Assembly: GCA_003221805.1 (NCBI GenBank)
Contig: QHUA01000001.1
Location: 1 to 44,875, forward strand
Length of the DNA stretch: 44,875 nucleotides
Direction: 5' to 3'
Source of the DNA: Gemmatimonadota bacterium
GTDB lineage: Bacteria > Gemmatimonadota > Gemmatimonadetes > Gemmatimonadales > Gemmatimonadaceae
Shown piece by piece: positions 33,119-41,505 of the stretch; within the stretch, counting starts at the first letter, position 1; each line of letters opens with the position of its first letter. The notes beneath the pieces are model-generated. The model ran no database searches. It was not told the origin of the DNA and saw nothing but the letters and a program-made list of their open reading frames with translations. The position numbers and the translations under genes are program-made.

Positions 33119-34897
33119 TTAGCGACGCTGAACCGCTCGCTCCTCGCCACTACCGCGTGTCACGTACGGAGGGATGCTGATGGGTAAATGCCCTGAGATC
33201 GTGCTGGCTCCCAACATCGCTCGCGCTGCCGCGACCTGTGAGACCGGAAAGCCTCCCCACGCAACGACATAAGCACCGACCCACGGCAGCTGCTGCAACA
33301 GATACGGATTCCCAAAAGCGACGACGATCGGTTTTCTGCCGCGATCGACGAGCGTGTGCACGAAGTTCGTGAACGCTTCAGGCGAGCTAGCCGTAGTCGC
33401 GTCCCAGCTCTGGCCAACGTACGAGCTGACAATCGTTATATCCGCCGAATCGGCAGCGGCGATCAACCGCGGAAAGTTAAGAGCCGCGTCTTCAGTCGCG
33501 ACAAACTCACTCCGCAGTTTTGACAGATGGGATCGCAGCTCGGCGTTGAACGCGTTTCCGGCGGAGAGATCGGCGCGCCGGGCAACTGTTATTGAAAGCA
33601 CTCTGGCGGTGTCGACGAGCAGCGGGATCTGCCGAAGTGAATCCTTCACGAGAGTAATCGACTTTTCAGCCACGGTCCGCGCTATCTGTGCGTTGGCGCT
33701 GTCACCGACAAGAAACCGTAGCGCGTTGATATCGACGAGCTTGTTTTCAGCAAGCCCAAGCCGGCGTTTGGTTTCCAGAACTTTTCGAACCGACGAATCC
33801 AGCCGCGCCTCCGTGTAGCGCCCCTCAGAGATGCCGGCGAGCACTGCGTCAATCGTTTTTGAGACGTCAAGCGGCTGAATCAGCACGTCTATTCCGGCGG
33901 CGATCGCTCGCTTCACTGCTTCTTCGGCGCCGTAAGTGTCCAGCACGCCGCGCATGTCCATCGCATCAGAAATAATGATCCCGCGGAATCCCATCTCTCC
34001 GCGCAGCAGTCCGGTCAGAACCTTTGGCGAGAGCGTTCCGGGCACATTCGACGAATCGAGGGCCGGCATTGCACCGTGAAATGACATGATCGCGCCAACC
34101 CCAGCGTTGACGGCAGCACGAAACGGTACGAGCTCCACGGTATCGAGCCGACTTCTGCTGACTGTCACCACGGGAAGTGCGAGATGCGAATTGACTCCCG
34201 TGTCGCCGTGTCCGGGAAAATGCTTTCCTGTCGCGATCATGCCGTGATCCTGCAGGCCATGAATGAACGCGACACCCATTCGCGCTGCGAGCTGCGGATC
34301 TTCGCCGTAAGAGCGCGTGTTGATGACCGGATTGTCGGGATTGTTGTTTACATCCAGAACGGGAGCGTACGCGATGTGAATTCCAAGTGCGCGTCCTTCG
34401 ACCGCCGTGAGACGACCTTCCTCGTAAGCGAGTGTGGTATCACGCGTTGCTCCGATCGCCATCTCCGGCGGGAAGAGGCTGGCACCGCCGAGGTCAATCG
34501 CGTTGGGAACGAAATACCCGCCGCGTGCGCGGAAGCCGGCACCGGCTTCCAGGTCAGCCCCGAACAAGAGCGGAATCTTGCTCATCGACTGGAGCGCGTT
34601 GAGCTTCGCCGCAACTTCTGTCGGCGAGCCCACCGATATCGTGAACCCGCCGACCTTTTCCTGTTGAACGTATTGCGTCAGCCGCCGCCATTGCGGCGAG
34701 TCGCCGGATACGTAATCGCCGAACACGCTCGGCCAGACTATCTGCGCCGCTTTCTCCCGCAGCGTCATCGAGGCCATCACGGAATCGGTCCAGCGCGGGG
34801 GTGTCACGGCGGTGCGCCCAGTGCTACCGGCACCACCACTCAAAGTCGTACAGCCCGCCGCGAGCGCGACGAGAGGTAAAGCGGCAATTGCCTTCAA
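33119..34897 (-). CDS. Glycoside hydrolase family 3 lipoprotein, NagZ-like
   Basis: A 592-residue exported protein with a lipobox signal (LVALAAGC). The N-terminal GH3 barrel (about 35-370) has KHFPGHGDTGVNSH, the NagZ-type loop with acid-base His/Asp residues (here GDTGVNSH rather than the common xxxDSH), and a nucleophile aspartate in IISDAMDMRGV. A C-terminal domain (about 400-590) resembles the GH3_C alpha/beta sandwich. It likely removes beta-N-acetylglucosamine or other beta-linked sugars. The TTG at 34897 is preferred: AGGAGG at 34904-34909 lies exactly six bases upstream, whereas the TTG at 34912 overlaps the yggX-like stop. Last gene of the desaturase operon. Confidence 0.87.
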   Translation of the reverse strand: MKAIAALPLVALAAGCTTLSGGAGSTGRTAVTPPRWTDSVMASMTLREKAAQIVWPSVFGDYVSGDSPQWRRLTQYVQQEKVGGFTISVGSPTEVAAKLNALQSMSKIPLLFGADLEAGAGFRARGGYFVPNAIDLGGASLFPPEMAIGATRDTTLAYEEGRLTAVEGRALGIHIAYAPVLDVNNNPDNPVINTRSYGEDPQLAARMGVAFIHGLQDHGMIATGKHFPGHGDTGVNSHLALPVVTVSRSRLDTVELVPFRAAVNAGVGAIMSFHGAMPALDSSNVPGTLSPKVLTGLLRGEMGFRGIIISDAMDMRGVLDTYGAEEAVKRAIAAGIDVLIQPLDVSKTIDAVLAGISEGRYTEARLDSSVRKVLETKRRLGLAENKLVDINALRFLVGDSANAQIARTVAEKSITLVKDSLRQIPLLVDTARVLSITVARRADLSAGNAFNAELRSHLSKLRSEFVATEDAALNFPRLIAAADSADITIVSSYVGQSWDATTASSPEAFTNFVHTLVDRGRKPIVVAFGNPYLLQQLPWVGAYVVAWGGFPVSQVAAARAMLGASTISGHLPISIPPYVTRGSGEERAVQRR

Positions 34898-34908
34898 CTT
34901 CCGCCTCC

Positions 34909-35190
34909 TCAATGTGTGATCGTGCCTTTCTTGCTCGTGTCGATCTCTGATGAAGCGCCCGTCTTGAAAAGGAACGCCGTCATGTTCTTGGTGAGAAAGG
35001 CTCGTGCCTGCGGATCCATCACGTTCAAGCCGTAATGGTTGATGAGCATCGTCTGCTGCTTGAGCCAGTCAGCCCAGCATTGCGTGCAGATCTCTTCGAC
35101 GACGCGCGACCCGATCAGGCCGGGAAAAGGAGGTTTGACAAACCCTGCGCGCGTTTGTCCGCACCGCGCGCATGTTACTGTCTCAGCCAC
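34909..35190 (-). CDS. YggX-like Fe(II)-trafficking protein with four cysteines
   Basis: A 93-residue protein. The core matches YggX, with PPFPGLIGSRVVEEI, the segment WLKQQTMLINHYGLNVMDPQARAFL, and a short C-terminus. Canonical YggX keeps one cysteine near residue 7; here there are two CxxC pairs, C7-x2-C10 and C35-x2-C38, arranged like a zinc ribbon or iron-binding knuckle. Members help protect Fe-S enzymes from oxidative damage. The start is GTG 35190 by frame. It begins 5 bp after the desaturase stop. It might supply iron to the di-iron desaturase upstream, but that link is inference. Confidence 0.82.
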   Translation of the reverse strand: MAETVTCARCGQTRAGFVKPPFPGLIGSRVVEEICTQCWADWLKQQTMLINHYGLNVMDPQARAFLTKNMTAFLFKTGASSEIDTSKKGTITH

Positions 35191-35195
35191 GGAGC

Positions 35196-35945
35196 CTAGC
35201 TCCGCGCGTAGGAGATTTTAGCTAGGCCAAGAATCGAGAGCAGGCGGAGATATACCCATCCGATGTCGAGCTCGTACCACTTGGCCTTGAACTTCGCCGA
35301 GTGCGGGTCAGCGTGGTGGTTGTTGTGAAGCTCCTCTCCGCCGAGCCAGATCGCGATGGGTGAGATGTTCCGGCTCTCGTCCTTGACGTTGAAGTTCCGG
35401 TACCCGACCGCGTGTCCTACTCCGTTAACGATCCCCGCCGCCCAGAACGGAATCCAGATCATCTGGATGCCCCACACCAGCGGGCCGACGAAGAATCCGA
35501 ACAAATAAATATCGACGCCGAGCATAACGACGATACCAAGCCAGTTGAGCGGCGAGAGAAGGTGTCGCTCGAGCCAGTCGTTCGGCGTGCCCTTGCCGTA
35601 TTTGTCGAGGACTCCGGGCTGGCGAACCGCCTTTCTATAGTAGAAGGCACCCTTGAGGATGACATTGCGCAGTCCTTCCAGCAGTGGACTGTGTGGGTCT
35701 CCCTCGCGATCGGCAAACGCATGATGCTTCCGGTGACAGGCAACCCATTCCTTGGTGACGATCGCCGTCGAAAGCCAGAGCCAAAGGCGCATCGGTAGCG
35801 CAGCAAGGTAATGAAGCTTCACGCCGCGATGTGTCTGCGCGCGGTGCAGAAAAAGTGTGACTGACACGTTGGTGAGGTGTCCGGCAATGATCACGAACAG
35901 GATCGGCTTCCACCACGCCGACGCCCAGCTTCCGAAATCCGGCAT
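35196..35945 (-). CDS. Acyl-CoA/acyl-lipid desaturase (membrane di-iron)
   Basis: A 249-residue integral membrane desaturase. The three histidine boxes are intact: HRAQTH at 34-39, HRKHH at 71-75 and HNNHH at 207-211, giving the eight-histidine di-iron site expected of delta-9-type desaturases. Four hydrophobic stretches (about 14-30, 45-65, 135-155, 160-175) fit the fold. It introduces a double bond into a fatty acyl chain, adjusting membrane fluidity. The ATG at 35945 follows GGAG with good spacing. It heads an operon with yggX-like and GH3 genes. Confidence 0.93.
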   Translation of the reverse strand: MPDFGSWASAWWKPILFVIIAGHLTNVSVTLFLHRAQTHRGVKLHYLAALPMRLWLWLSTAIVTKEWVACHRKHHAFADREGDPHSPLLEGLRNVILKGAFYYRKAVRQPGVLDKYGKGTPNDWLERHLLSPLNWLGIVVMLGVDIYLFGFFVGPLVWGIQMIWIPFWAAGIVNGVGHAVGYRNFNVKDESRNISPIAIWLGGEELHNNHHADPHSAKFKAKWYELDIGWVYLRLLSILGLAKISYARS

Positions 35946-36019
35946 TACTTACTCCGTTGATCTAAGTCCTAGTTACGCTGCAATCTACCCGAACAGCGTC
36001 CCTATTCCAAACGACCACA

Positions 36020-38020
36020 TCACCGTCTCGTAACCGGTCCAGGAGCATTTGCGGCTGGCGGTTTCCCCCAGGTGTCATTAGCAGCGTTCCAATCGGGAAC
36101 CGACGGGTCCGGCCACAACCGTACGCCCATTACTCTTCCGCGCGCCGGCACTACCGCGTCGAACCTGTTTCCATGCGCCCAGATATTCACCGGCAGTGAG
36201 AAATCTTCTGTCGAACCATCCGCATATGCCACTCGGAAGCGAACAGGAAACGGTACGGAGGTCAGCCGATGCAGCGAGATCCTGGCGAAATTTTGTCCTT
36301 CCGAGCTCTGCATCGTGACGCTGTCGATTCCGATGTCGAGTACATCAGTCGTATAAAAGAAACTACGCCAGAACCACGACAGATCTTCGCCAGTACCGTT
36401 CTCGATGCTGCGAAAGAAGTCTCCCGGCGTTGGATGCTTGAACGCCCACGCCCGGATGTATTCCCTGAATGCCTTGTCGAAGAGATCAGCGCCGACGACG
36501 TGATTTCTGAGCGTCAACAGTACCAGCGCCGGTTTTCTATACCCGATCGCGCCGAGTGCTGTCGGATCTATGTTGTCAGGCGCCGTCATCAGTGGCGACT
36601 GCGTTCCGTTAGCGACTGCGTCAGCCCAGTTCCGCAGGTAACCTGGATACGCGCTCTGACCTGGGTATCTGGCCTCGTTCGCGAACGCATTCAGGTAGGT
36701 GTTGATTCCCTCATCCATCCACGCGTAGCGCCGCTCGTTCGAGCCGACGATCATCGGAAACCACTCGTGCCCGTGTTCGTGATTGATCGTCCCGAAAATG
36801 GATGTCGGATCATCGCTGCCATAATGCACCATCACGAACATCGGATACTCCATTCCCCCAACGGGGCCAGCGACACTCGTCGCCTGCGGATAAGGAAATG
36901 GAAAAAACAGCTCCGAGTACTGCCTGATCGTCCACTGAGTTTGCTCCGCGGCTTGCTCCCACGCCTTTCCGGCTTTCGGGAATTCGTAGTAGGCCTGCAT
37001 CAGGATCCCGTTCCAGCTCGTGGCATCCCACCTGAAGTCGGGAGCACCGGCCCAGGCAACGTCGTGAACGTTGCGCGCGCGAAATCGCCAGGTCTTGGTC
37101 CCCGCTGTTGGTTGATTCTTGGCAGCAGCCGCTTCGGCCTGCCTGATGATCTGCACTACGGCGCTGCTGGTGGATGCTGAGGTGAGCCTGCGTCGCTGTT
37201 CCGCAGTAAGAACCTGCTCTGGGTTCTGCAGGGCGCCGCTTCCGGCGACTACATAACCCGCTGGCAGCGTGATCGAGTAATCGTAATCACCATACTCGAG
37301 ATAGAACTCACCCTGCCCCAGATACGGATCCGTGTTCCAGCCGCGCACATCGTCGTACACCGCCATCCGCGGGTACCATTGGGCTAACTCGTAGAGCGAG
37401 CTGTCGCGTCCCATCCGATCGGATCCATGTGCAGGAACGCGGAAGGAATACCTGATTGCAATCGTCGCCTTCCCGCCGTGTGGCGCCAGCGGAGCGGGAA
37501 GATCGAGACGCATCATCGTGTCGTCGATACGCGGCTGTACTGAAATGCCGTTGACGCTGACGTCGCTGAAGGCGTAGCCACCCTGAAAACCGCGCACACC
37601 CCAACGCGAGTCGGCTGGAAACAAAGCCGATCCTTTACTTCCGGATCGATAAAGGTTCTGATCCGCTTGCACCCAGACATACCGCAGGGTGTCAGGTGAA
37701 TTGTTGGTGTATCTGATCTGCACCGAGCCGGAAAGCTCGGTGGTGGCGGTGTCAAGAGTTGCGACGATCGTGTAATCAGCACGCTGCTGCCAGTAATCCG
37801 GTCCCGGCGCACCAATCGAAGAGCGATAGCTATTTGGACCGGGCCAGTCGATGCGGTTTGTTGTCGCAAATAGATCGTCGCGATTCGTGTCGAACACGTT
37901 GCGCGAGCCGGACACGGGCGATGTGTCGATCGCCGGTTCCATGCGAACCGGTGGAAGTACCACTGGACGCTGCTGCGCGCATGCAGCAAGCGCTATGAAG
38001 AGAAATGCGTATGCTTTCAC
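36020..38020 (-). CDS. M1-family zinc metallopeptidase lipoprotein
   Basis: A 666-residue exported peptidase. The signal ends in a lipobox-like FIALAAC. The M1 zinc motif is HEHGH at 414-418 with the third ligand Glu437, giving the HExxH-x18-E spacing, and GGMEYP upstream resembles the GxMEN exopeptidase motif. The N-terminal beta-rich region (about 60-260) corresponds to the domain that precedes the catalytic domain. It likely cleaves peptides outside the cytoplasm. The start is GTG 38020, with weak ribosome binding. Divergent from the aldo/keto reductase gene, with 120 bp between containing an inverted repeat at 38076-38096. Confidence 0.9.
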   Translation of the reverse strand: MKAYAFLFIALAACAQQRPVVLPPVRMEPAIDTSPVSGSRNVFDTNRDDLFATTNRIDWPGPNSYRSSIGAPGPDYWQQRADYTIVATLDTATTELSGSVQIRYTNNSPDTLRYVWVQADQNLYRSGSKGSALFPADSRWGVRGFQGGYAFSDVSVNGISVQPRIDDTMMRLDLPAPLAPHGGKATIAIRYSFRVPAHGSDRMGRDSSLYELAQWYPRMAVYDDVRGWNTDPYLGQGEFYLEYGDYDYSITLPAGYVVAGSGALQNPEQVLTAEQRRRLTSASTSSAVVQIIRQAEAAAAKNQPTAGTKTWRFRARNVHDVAWAGAPDFRWDATSWNGILMQAYYEFPKAGKAWEQAAEQTQWTIRQYSELFFPFPYPQATSVAGPVGGMEYPMFVMVHYGSDDPTSIFGTINHEHGHEWFPMIVGSNERRYAWMDEGINTYLNAFANEARYPGQSAYPGYLRNWADAVANGTQSPLMTAPDNIDPTALGAIGYRKPALVLLTLRNHVVGADLFDKAFREYIRAWAFKHPTPGDFFRSIENGTGEDLSWFWRSFFYTTDVLDIGIDSVTMQSSEGQNFARISLHRLTSVPFPVRFRVAYADGSTEDFSLPVNIWAHGNRFDAVVPARGRVMGVRLWPDPSVPDWNAANDTWGKPPAANAPGPVTRR

Positions 38021-38075
38021 TTCGGATCTTTGGCGTTAGAGAAAACTCGTAAGCTGCGCCCCACTGCCTAGCAAC

Positions 38076-38096
38076 GTAAGGGCCAGCGTACCTTAC
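38076..38096. promoter_or_regulatory. Inverted repeat in the divergent spacer of M1 peptidase and reductase
   Basis: GTAAGG (38076-38081) and CCTTAC (38091-38096), perfect arms with a 9-bp spacer, lie 45 bp before the reductase start and 56 bp from the peptidase start. This is a possible operator; no regulator is identified. Confidence 0.35.
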
Positions 38097-38140
38097 AAGC
38101 ACCTTGCATTACTCCTCCGCCGCGGGTAGCCTCTCCCGCA

Positions 38141-39197
38141 ATGACGCGCACTCAAACTCCGACTGCTACACCTGCGGCGGCTCTGGTTGAAGGCCGTGCC
38201 ACGCTCGATGGAACGAAGCGTTTTTGCAAGCGATTCGCGAAGACGCACGGTGATCATTTCTACCGCGAGCTCGCCAATGGTCCGTTGGTTTCTTCGCTTG
38301 GGCTTGGCACCTACCTCGGCGACTGCGACGACAAAGAGGACGCGCGCTACCGGACAGCCGCGGGGACGGCGCTCGAGAAAGGTGTCAACCTGGTCGATAC
38401 GGCGATCAACTATCGGTGCCAGCGGTCAGAGCGCGCAGTCGGTGAAGCAATCAGGAATGCGATCGCGATGCGCGCGATCAAGCGCGAGGAGGTCGTCGTC
38501 TGCACCAAGGGCGGTTACATCCCGCTCGAGAAAATTCCTCCGACCACGAAAGAGGCTTATCGCGACTTTCTCGACAACGAGTACTTCGATCGAGGCGTGA
38601 TGAAGCCTGACGATGTCGTCGCCGGCGGCCATTGTCTCACTCCGCGATATCTGGATGACCAGATCGAGCGCAGCAGAAATAACCTCGGCCTCGAGGTGAT
38701 CGACGTTTATTATCTCCACAATCCGGAGCAGCAGCTGGAGGTTCTGGGTCGACCGAGATTTCTTGAGGTAATGAAGGAAGCATTTGCTACCCTGGAGCGG
38801 CAGGTAAAACGTGGTGCCCTTGGGCTATATGGCTGCGCTACCTGGAATGGCTTCCGCGTGGCGGCTGACGCCCGAAATCACTTAAGCCTTGAAGAGGATC
38901 AATCTCGCGATGACGGAAGCCGTACGACTGCCGACTCAGCGTCTGGAAGCTGACAATGTTCCATTGCTGGAAGCGGCGCGTCGTCTGGGGGTTTCCGTGA
39001 TCGGTAGTGCGACACTGATGCAGTCACAGCTGACGCGCTCTCTCCCAAGGCAGGTTCACGCTGAGTTCCCGGGATTCAAGACGGATGCACGTCGCGCCAT
39101 CGCGTTCACACAATCCTTGCCCGTTGCGTCGGCATTGGTCGGCATGAAATCACGAGCTCACCTCGAAGAGAACCTGGCCGCACCAAAACTCGCCTGA
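38141..39197 (+). pseudogene. Aldo/keto reductase, broken by an out-of-frame internal deletion
   Basis: The first frame (38141-38953) encodes an aldo/keto reductase N-terminus with a complete tetrad: D86, Y91, K123 and H193 (YYLHNPE). It reads WNGFRV and then NHLSLEE, after which the sequence becomes unlike the family and stops. The matching C-terminal part continues in another frame, first as INLAMTEAVRLPTQ and then as VIGSATLMQSQL, ending at 39197. Between NHLSLEE and INLAMTEAVRLP, homologs as I recall them carry an extra block of roughly 20-30 residues, so a deletion not divisible by three is likely near 38885-38905. Assembly error is the other explanation. The catalytic residues are intact in the first fragment but the C-terminal helices would be lost. 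Confidence 0.72.
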
Positions 39198-39209
39198 CGC
39201 TCCACACAG

Positions 39210-40202
39210 ATGTCACTTTCCAACCATCATCGCCCGGACGGCGGGTTTAGGAATCCGTGGCCGGGAGGGCAACCTGGGGGGCTTCGGGATTTCCTTAAAT
39301 GGACACTGGTCGAGCGACGACGTGAACCTCGCCGGCCTGATCCCGATCCAAGCACGTTTGTGCGTGTTGCTCCTGCGTTTACGGTTCCTCGTACTGCGCC
39401 GGAAGAGCTCACCATCACCTGGGTAGGACACAGCAGTTGGCTGATCCAGATCGCCGGACTGAATGTTCTCACAGATCCGATCTGGAGCAAACGCGCTTCA
39501 CCGGTGCAGTTCGCCGGGCCGCGCCGTTGGGTACCTCCGGCAATCGAGTTCGATCGTCTCCCACCGATCGACGCGGTCCTCATATCCCACGATCACTACG
39601 ATCATCTCGACGCGAATACGATCTCGCGCATCGCCGAGCGATATCCCGCGGTCGTTTGGCAGGCTCCGCTTCGACTTGGCGCTTTTCTGAAGCGCCGCGG
39701 AGCGCGAGACATCACCGAGCGCGATTGGTGGCAGGAAAGCTCAGTTGGTGCTCTGGGCCTGACATGCGTTCCGGCGCAGCACTTTTCCGGCAGGACTCTC
39801 GGCCGCCGTAATCAGACGTTGTGGTGCGGATGGACGTTGAAGTCCGCTCAGCATTCAGTTTTTTTCGCCGGCGATACTGCGCTCCATCCCGAATTCAGTA
39901 CTATCGGCGAACGCTGTGGGCCGTTCGAGCTGGCAATCCTGCCGATTGGTGCGTATGAACCGCGCTGGTTCATGGGTACCGTACATATGAATCCCGAGGA
40001 CTGCATCAAAGCCGTAGCGCAACTTACCTCCGCGCAACAGGGTCGACGGCTGGCGATGGTTGCCGGTCATTGGGGAACGTTCAAGCTGACCGACGAGCCG
40101 ATGGACGAGCCGCCTGCGTGGATGCGGGAGCTATGGCAGACGGCTAACCACGATGCGAACGATCTCTGGATCCTGCGACACGGTGAGACGCGCAGCATTT
40201 AA
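39210..40202 (+). CDS. Metallo-beta-lactamase-fold hydrolase, NAPE-PLD-like
   Basis: A 330-residue MBL-fold protein. The metal motif HDHYDHLD spans residues 127-134. Upstream, WVGHSSWLIQIAG and LTDPIWSKRASP are typical of the NAPE-PLD/UlaG-like group. Later motifs are VPAQHFSGRT, FAGDTALHPEF and MNPEDCIKAVAQL, plus VAGHWGTF near the end. All dinuclear metal ligands appear present. NAPE-PLD hydrolyses N-acylphosphatidylethanolamines; bacterial substrates are unclear. It has no signal peptide. It begins 12 bp after the reductase remnant and may share its transcript. Confidence 0.88.
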   Translation: MSLSNHHRPDGGFRNPWPGGQPGGLRDFLKWTLVERRREPRRPDPDPSTFVRVAPAFTVPRTAPEELTITWVGHSSWLIQIAGLNVLTDPIWSKRASPVQFAGPRRWVPPAIEFDRLPPIDAVLISHDHYDHLDANTISRIAERYPAVVWQAPLRLGAFLKRRGARDITERDWWQESSVGALGLTCVPAQHFSGRTLGRRNQTLWCGWTLKSAQHSVFFAGDTALHPEFSTIGERCGPFELAILPIGAYEPRWFMGTVHMNPEDCIKAVAQLTSAQQGRRLAMVAGHWGTFKLTDEPMDEPPAWMRELWQTANHDANDLWILRHGETRSI

Positions 40203-40300
40203 TTACCAAGGTCACACGTTGCCGCACGCGACACGACTGTTACAAGTTGTGCGCGAATCTTGCTATCCGTCTTACGAACTCTCCTACACCGGAGCTTTCC

Positions 40301-40660
40301 ATGGCTGCAGCAAGAAAATCCAGTCGTTCAAGGGGTGGTAGAAAGAGGTCGAGTGGAGGCGCACGAAAACGCTCGCGGAGCTCTGCGCGCAAGTCGTCGC
40401 GGCGCGGCGCACGGAAATCATCCGCTCGTCGGAAGAGCGGTCGCAAATCGTCCGCACGGAAGTCGAGCCGGCGATCCTCCGCTCGCAAAGGTGGACGTCG
40501 GAGCAGCGGTAGGAAGAGTGGAGGAAGCCGTCGCCGTCGTAGATCGACGTCTCCCGTGGCCCGGGTGAAACGCGTCGCCAGCGGAGTCGTTCATCAGGCG
40601 GCAGACTTGGGCGAGCGCGCCGTCGACACGGTTACCGAATTCGTCCAGGATCGGTTCTAG
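40301..40660 (+). CDS. Arg/Ser-rich histone-tail-like protein
   Basis: A 119-residue protein. Residues 1-85 consist almost wholly of Arg, Ser, Lys, Gly and Ala in short repeats such as SSARKSSRRSSARKGGRR, recalling histone H1 and SR-rich tails. The last 33 residues switch to a helix with mixed charge (VARVKRVASGVVHQAADLGERAVDTVTEFV), amphipathic and possibly oligomerising. The internal start ATG 40301 is chosen because GGAG precedes it by six bases and the upstream residues are not basic. Likely binds nucleic acid; no assigned function. It is convergent with the hydrolase, two bases apart. Confidence 0.75.
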   Translation: MAAARKSSRSRGGRKRSSGGARKRSRSSARKSSRRGARKSSARRKSGRKSSARKSSRRSSARKGGRRSSGRKSGGSRRRRRSTSPVARVKRVASGVVHQAADLGERAVDTVTEFVQDRF

Positions 40661-40662
40661 TT

Positions 40663-41499
40663 TCAGGGCCGTTCGACAGCCGCTCGGTCATCCTCGGCGG
40701 CTGTCGCGCTTCGGCCGTCGTGCAGGCGCAACCACTTCTCGACTTCGCTGAAGACATGCTCCCGGCCATAGTCGACCGTGAGGATGTGCCCGGCACCTTC
40801 GGTCCACACCAGCTTTTTGTCGCGCGCGCCCAGCGTCTTCAGCGCAAACTCACCAACAGCGGGCGCCACTCTGGGATCTTCCCTGGACAGGATTACCAGA
40901 GTCGGAGCTGTCACGCCGGGAAGAGCCTTCCTCGAACGCTTGACGACTTTCGATAGCTCGAAAAGCGTACGTCCGGTTACCGCCCCGTAGGCGAGATTTC
41001 TTTCTCGTTCTATTGGATCGCGAATGGAACGCGGATTTCTGGCATTGATTTCACCTGCGAGTGGCCCCCACAGCCAATGCGTTGCTGCCGCCAGACGAAT
41101 CTGGATTGGCATCCCGAGATAGGGAGCGATCAGCACCAGCGACGAGATCATCTTTGTATCAGCAGCGATCAGAACTGCCAATGCTGCGCCCATCGAGAGA
41201 CCAATGACGCTGACGAACGCATATCGCTGCTGCATGCGCGTAAGTGAACTGTTCGCTGCATCGATCCAGTCCTCCGCTCGTGCTCGCTGGAATGCCGCCA
41301 TATCGCGACCGTGACCGGGCAGAAGCGGCGCAAATACTCCGTAACCGCGTTTGGCAAGCCTGCGCGCCAGCAGAGAAAGAGTTTGAGGAGTATCCCCAAA
41401 ACCATGCAGGAGGAGAACTCCGTGTGAGCCCTCCTCCTGCAGATCTATTGTCTCAGCTCCTTTGATTATGGCTGGGTCAGCACTTTGCTGATCGACCAT
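40663..41499 (-). CDS. Alpha/beta hydrolase (carboxylesterase/lipase-like)
   Basis: A 278-residue serine hydrolase. HGVLLLHGFGDTP is the oxyanion-hole strand, GLSMG is a canonical nucleophile elbow (I-G-L-S-M-G-A), and the C-terminal part has LVILSREDPRVAP as acid loop and TEGAGHILTVDYG as the catalytic His. The layout resembles Est30-type carboxylesterases. No signal peptide, so probably cytoplasmic. It starts 6 bp downstream of the Crp/Fnr regulator's stop and is thus in its operon. A 9-bp perfect stem at 40674-40682 and 40698-40706 lies in the coding end and may help termination. Confidence 0.88.
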   Translation of the reverse strand: MVDQQSADPAIIKGAETIDLQEEGSHGVLLLHGFGDTPQTLSLLARRLAKRGYGVFAPLLPGHGRDMAAFQRARAEDWIDAANSSLTRMQQRYAFVSVIGLSMGAALAVLIAADTKMISSLVLIAPYLGMPIQIRLAAATHWLWGPLAGEINARNPRSIRDPIERERNLAYGAVTGRTLFELSKVVKRSRKALPGVTAPTLVILSREDPRVAPAVGEFALKTLGARDKKLVWTEGAGHILTVDYGREHVFSEVEKWLRLHDGRSATAAEDDRAAVERP

Positions 41500-41505
41500 T
41501 CGTCC

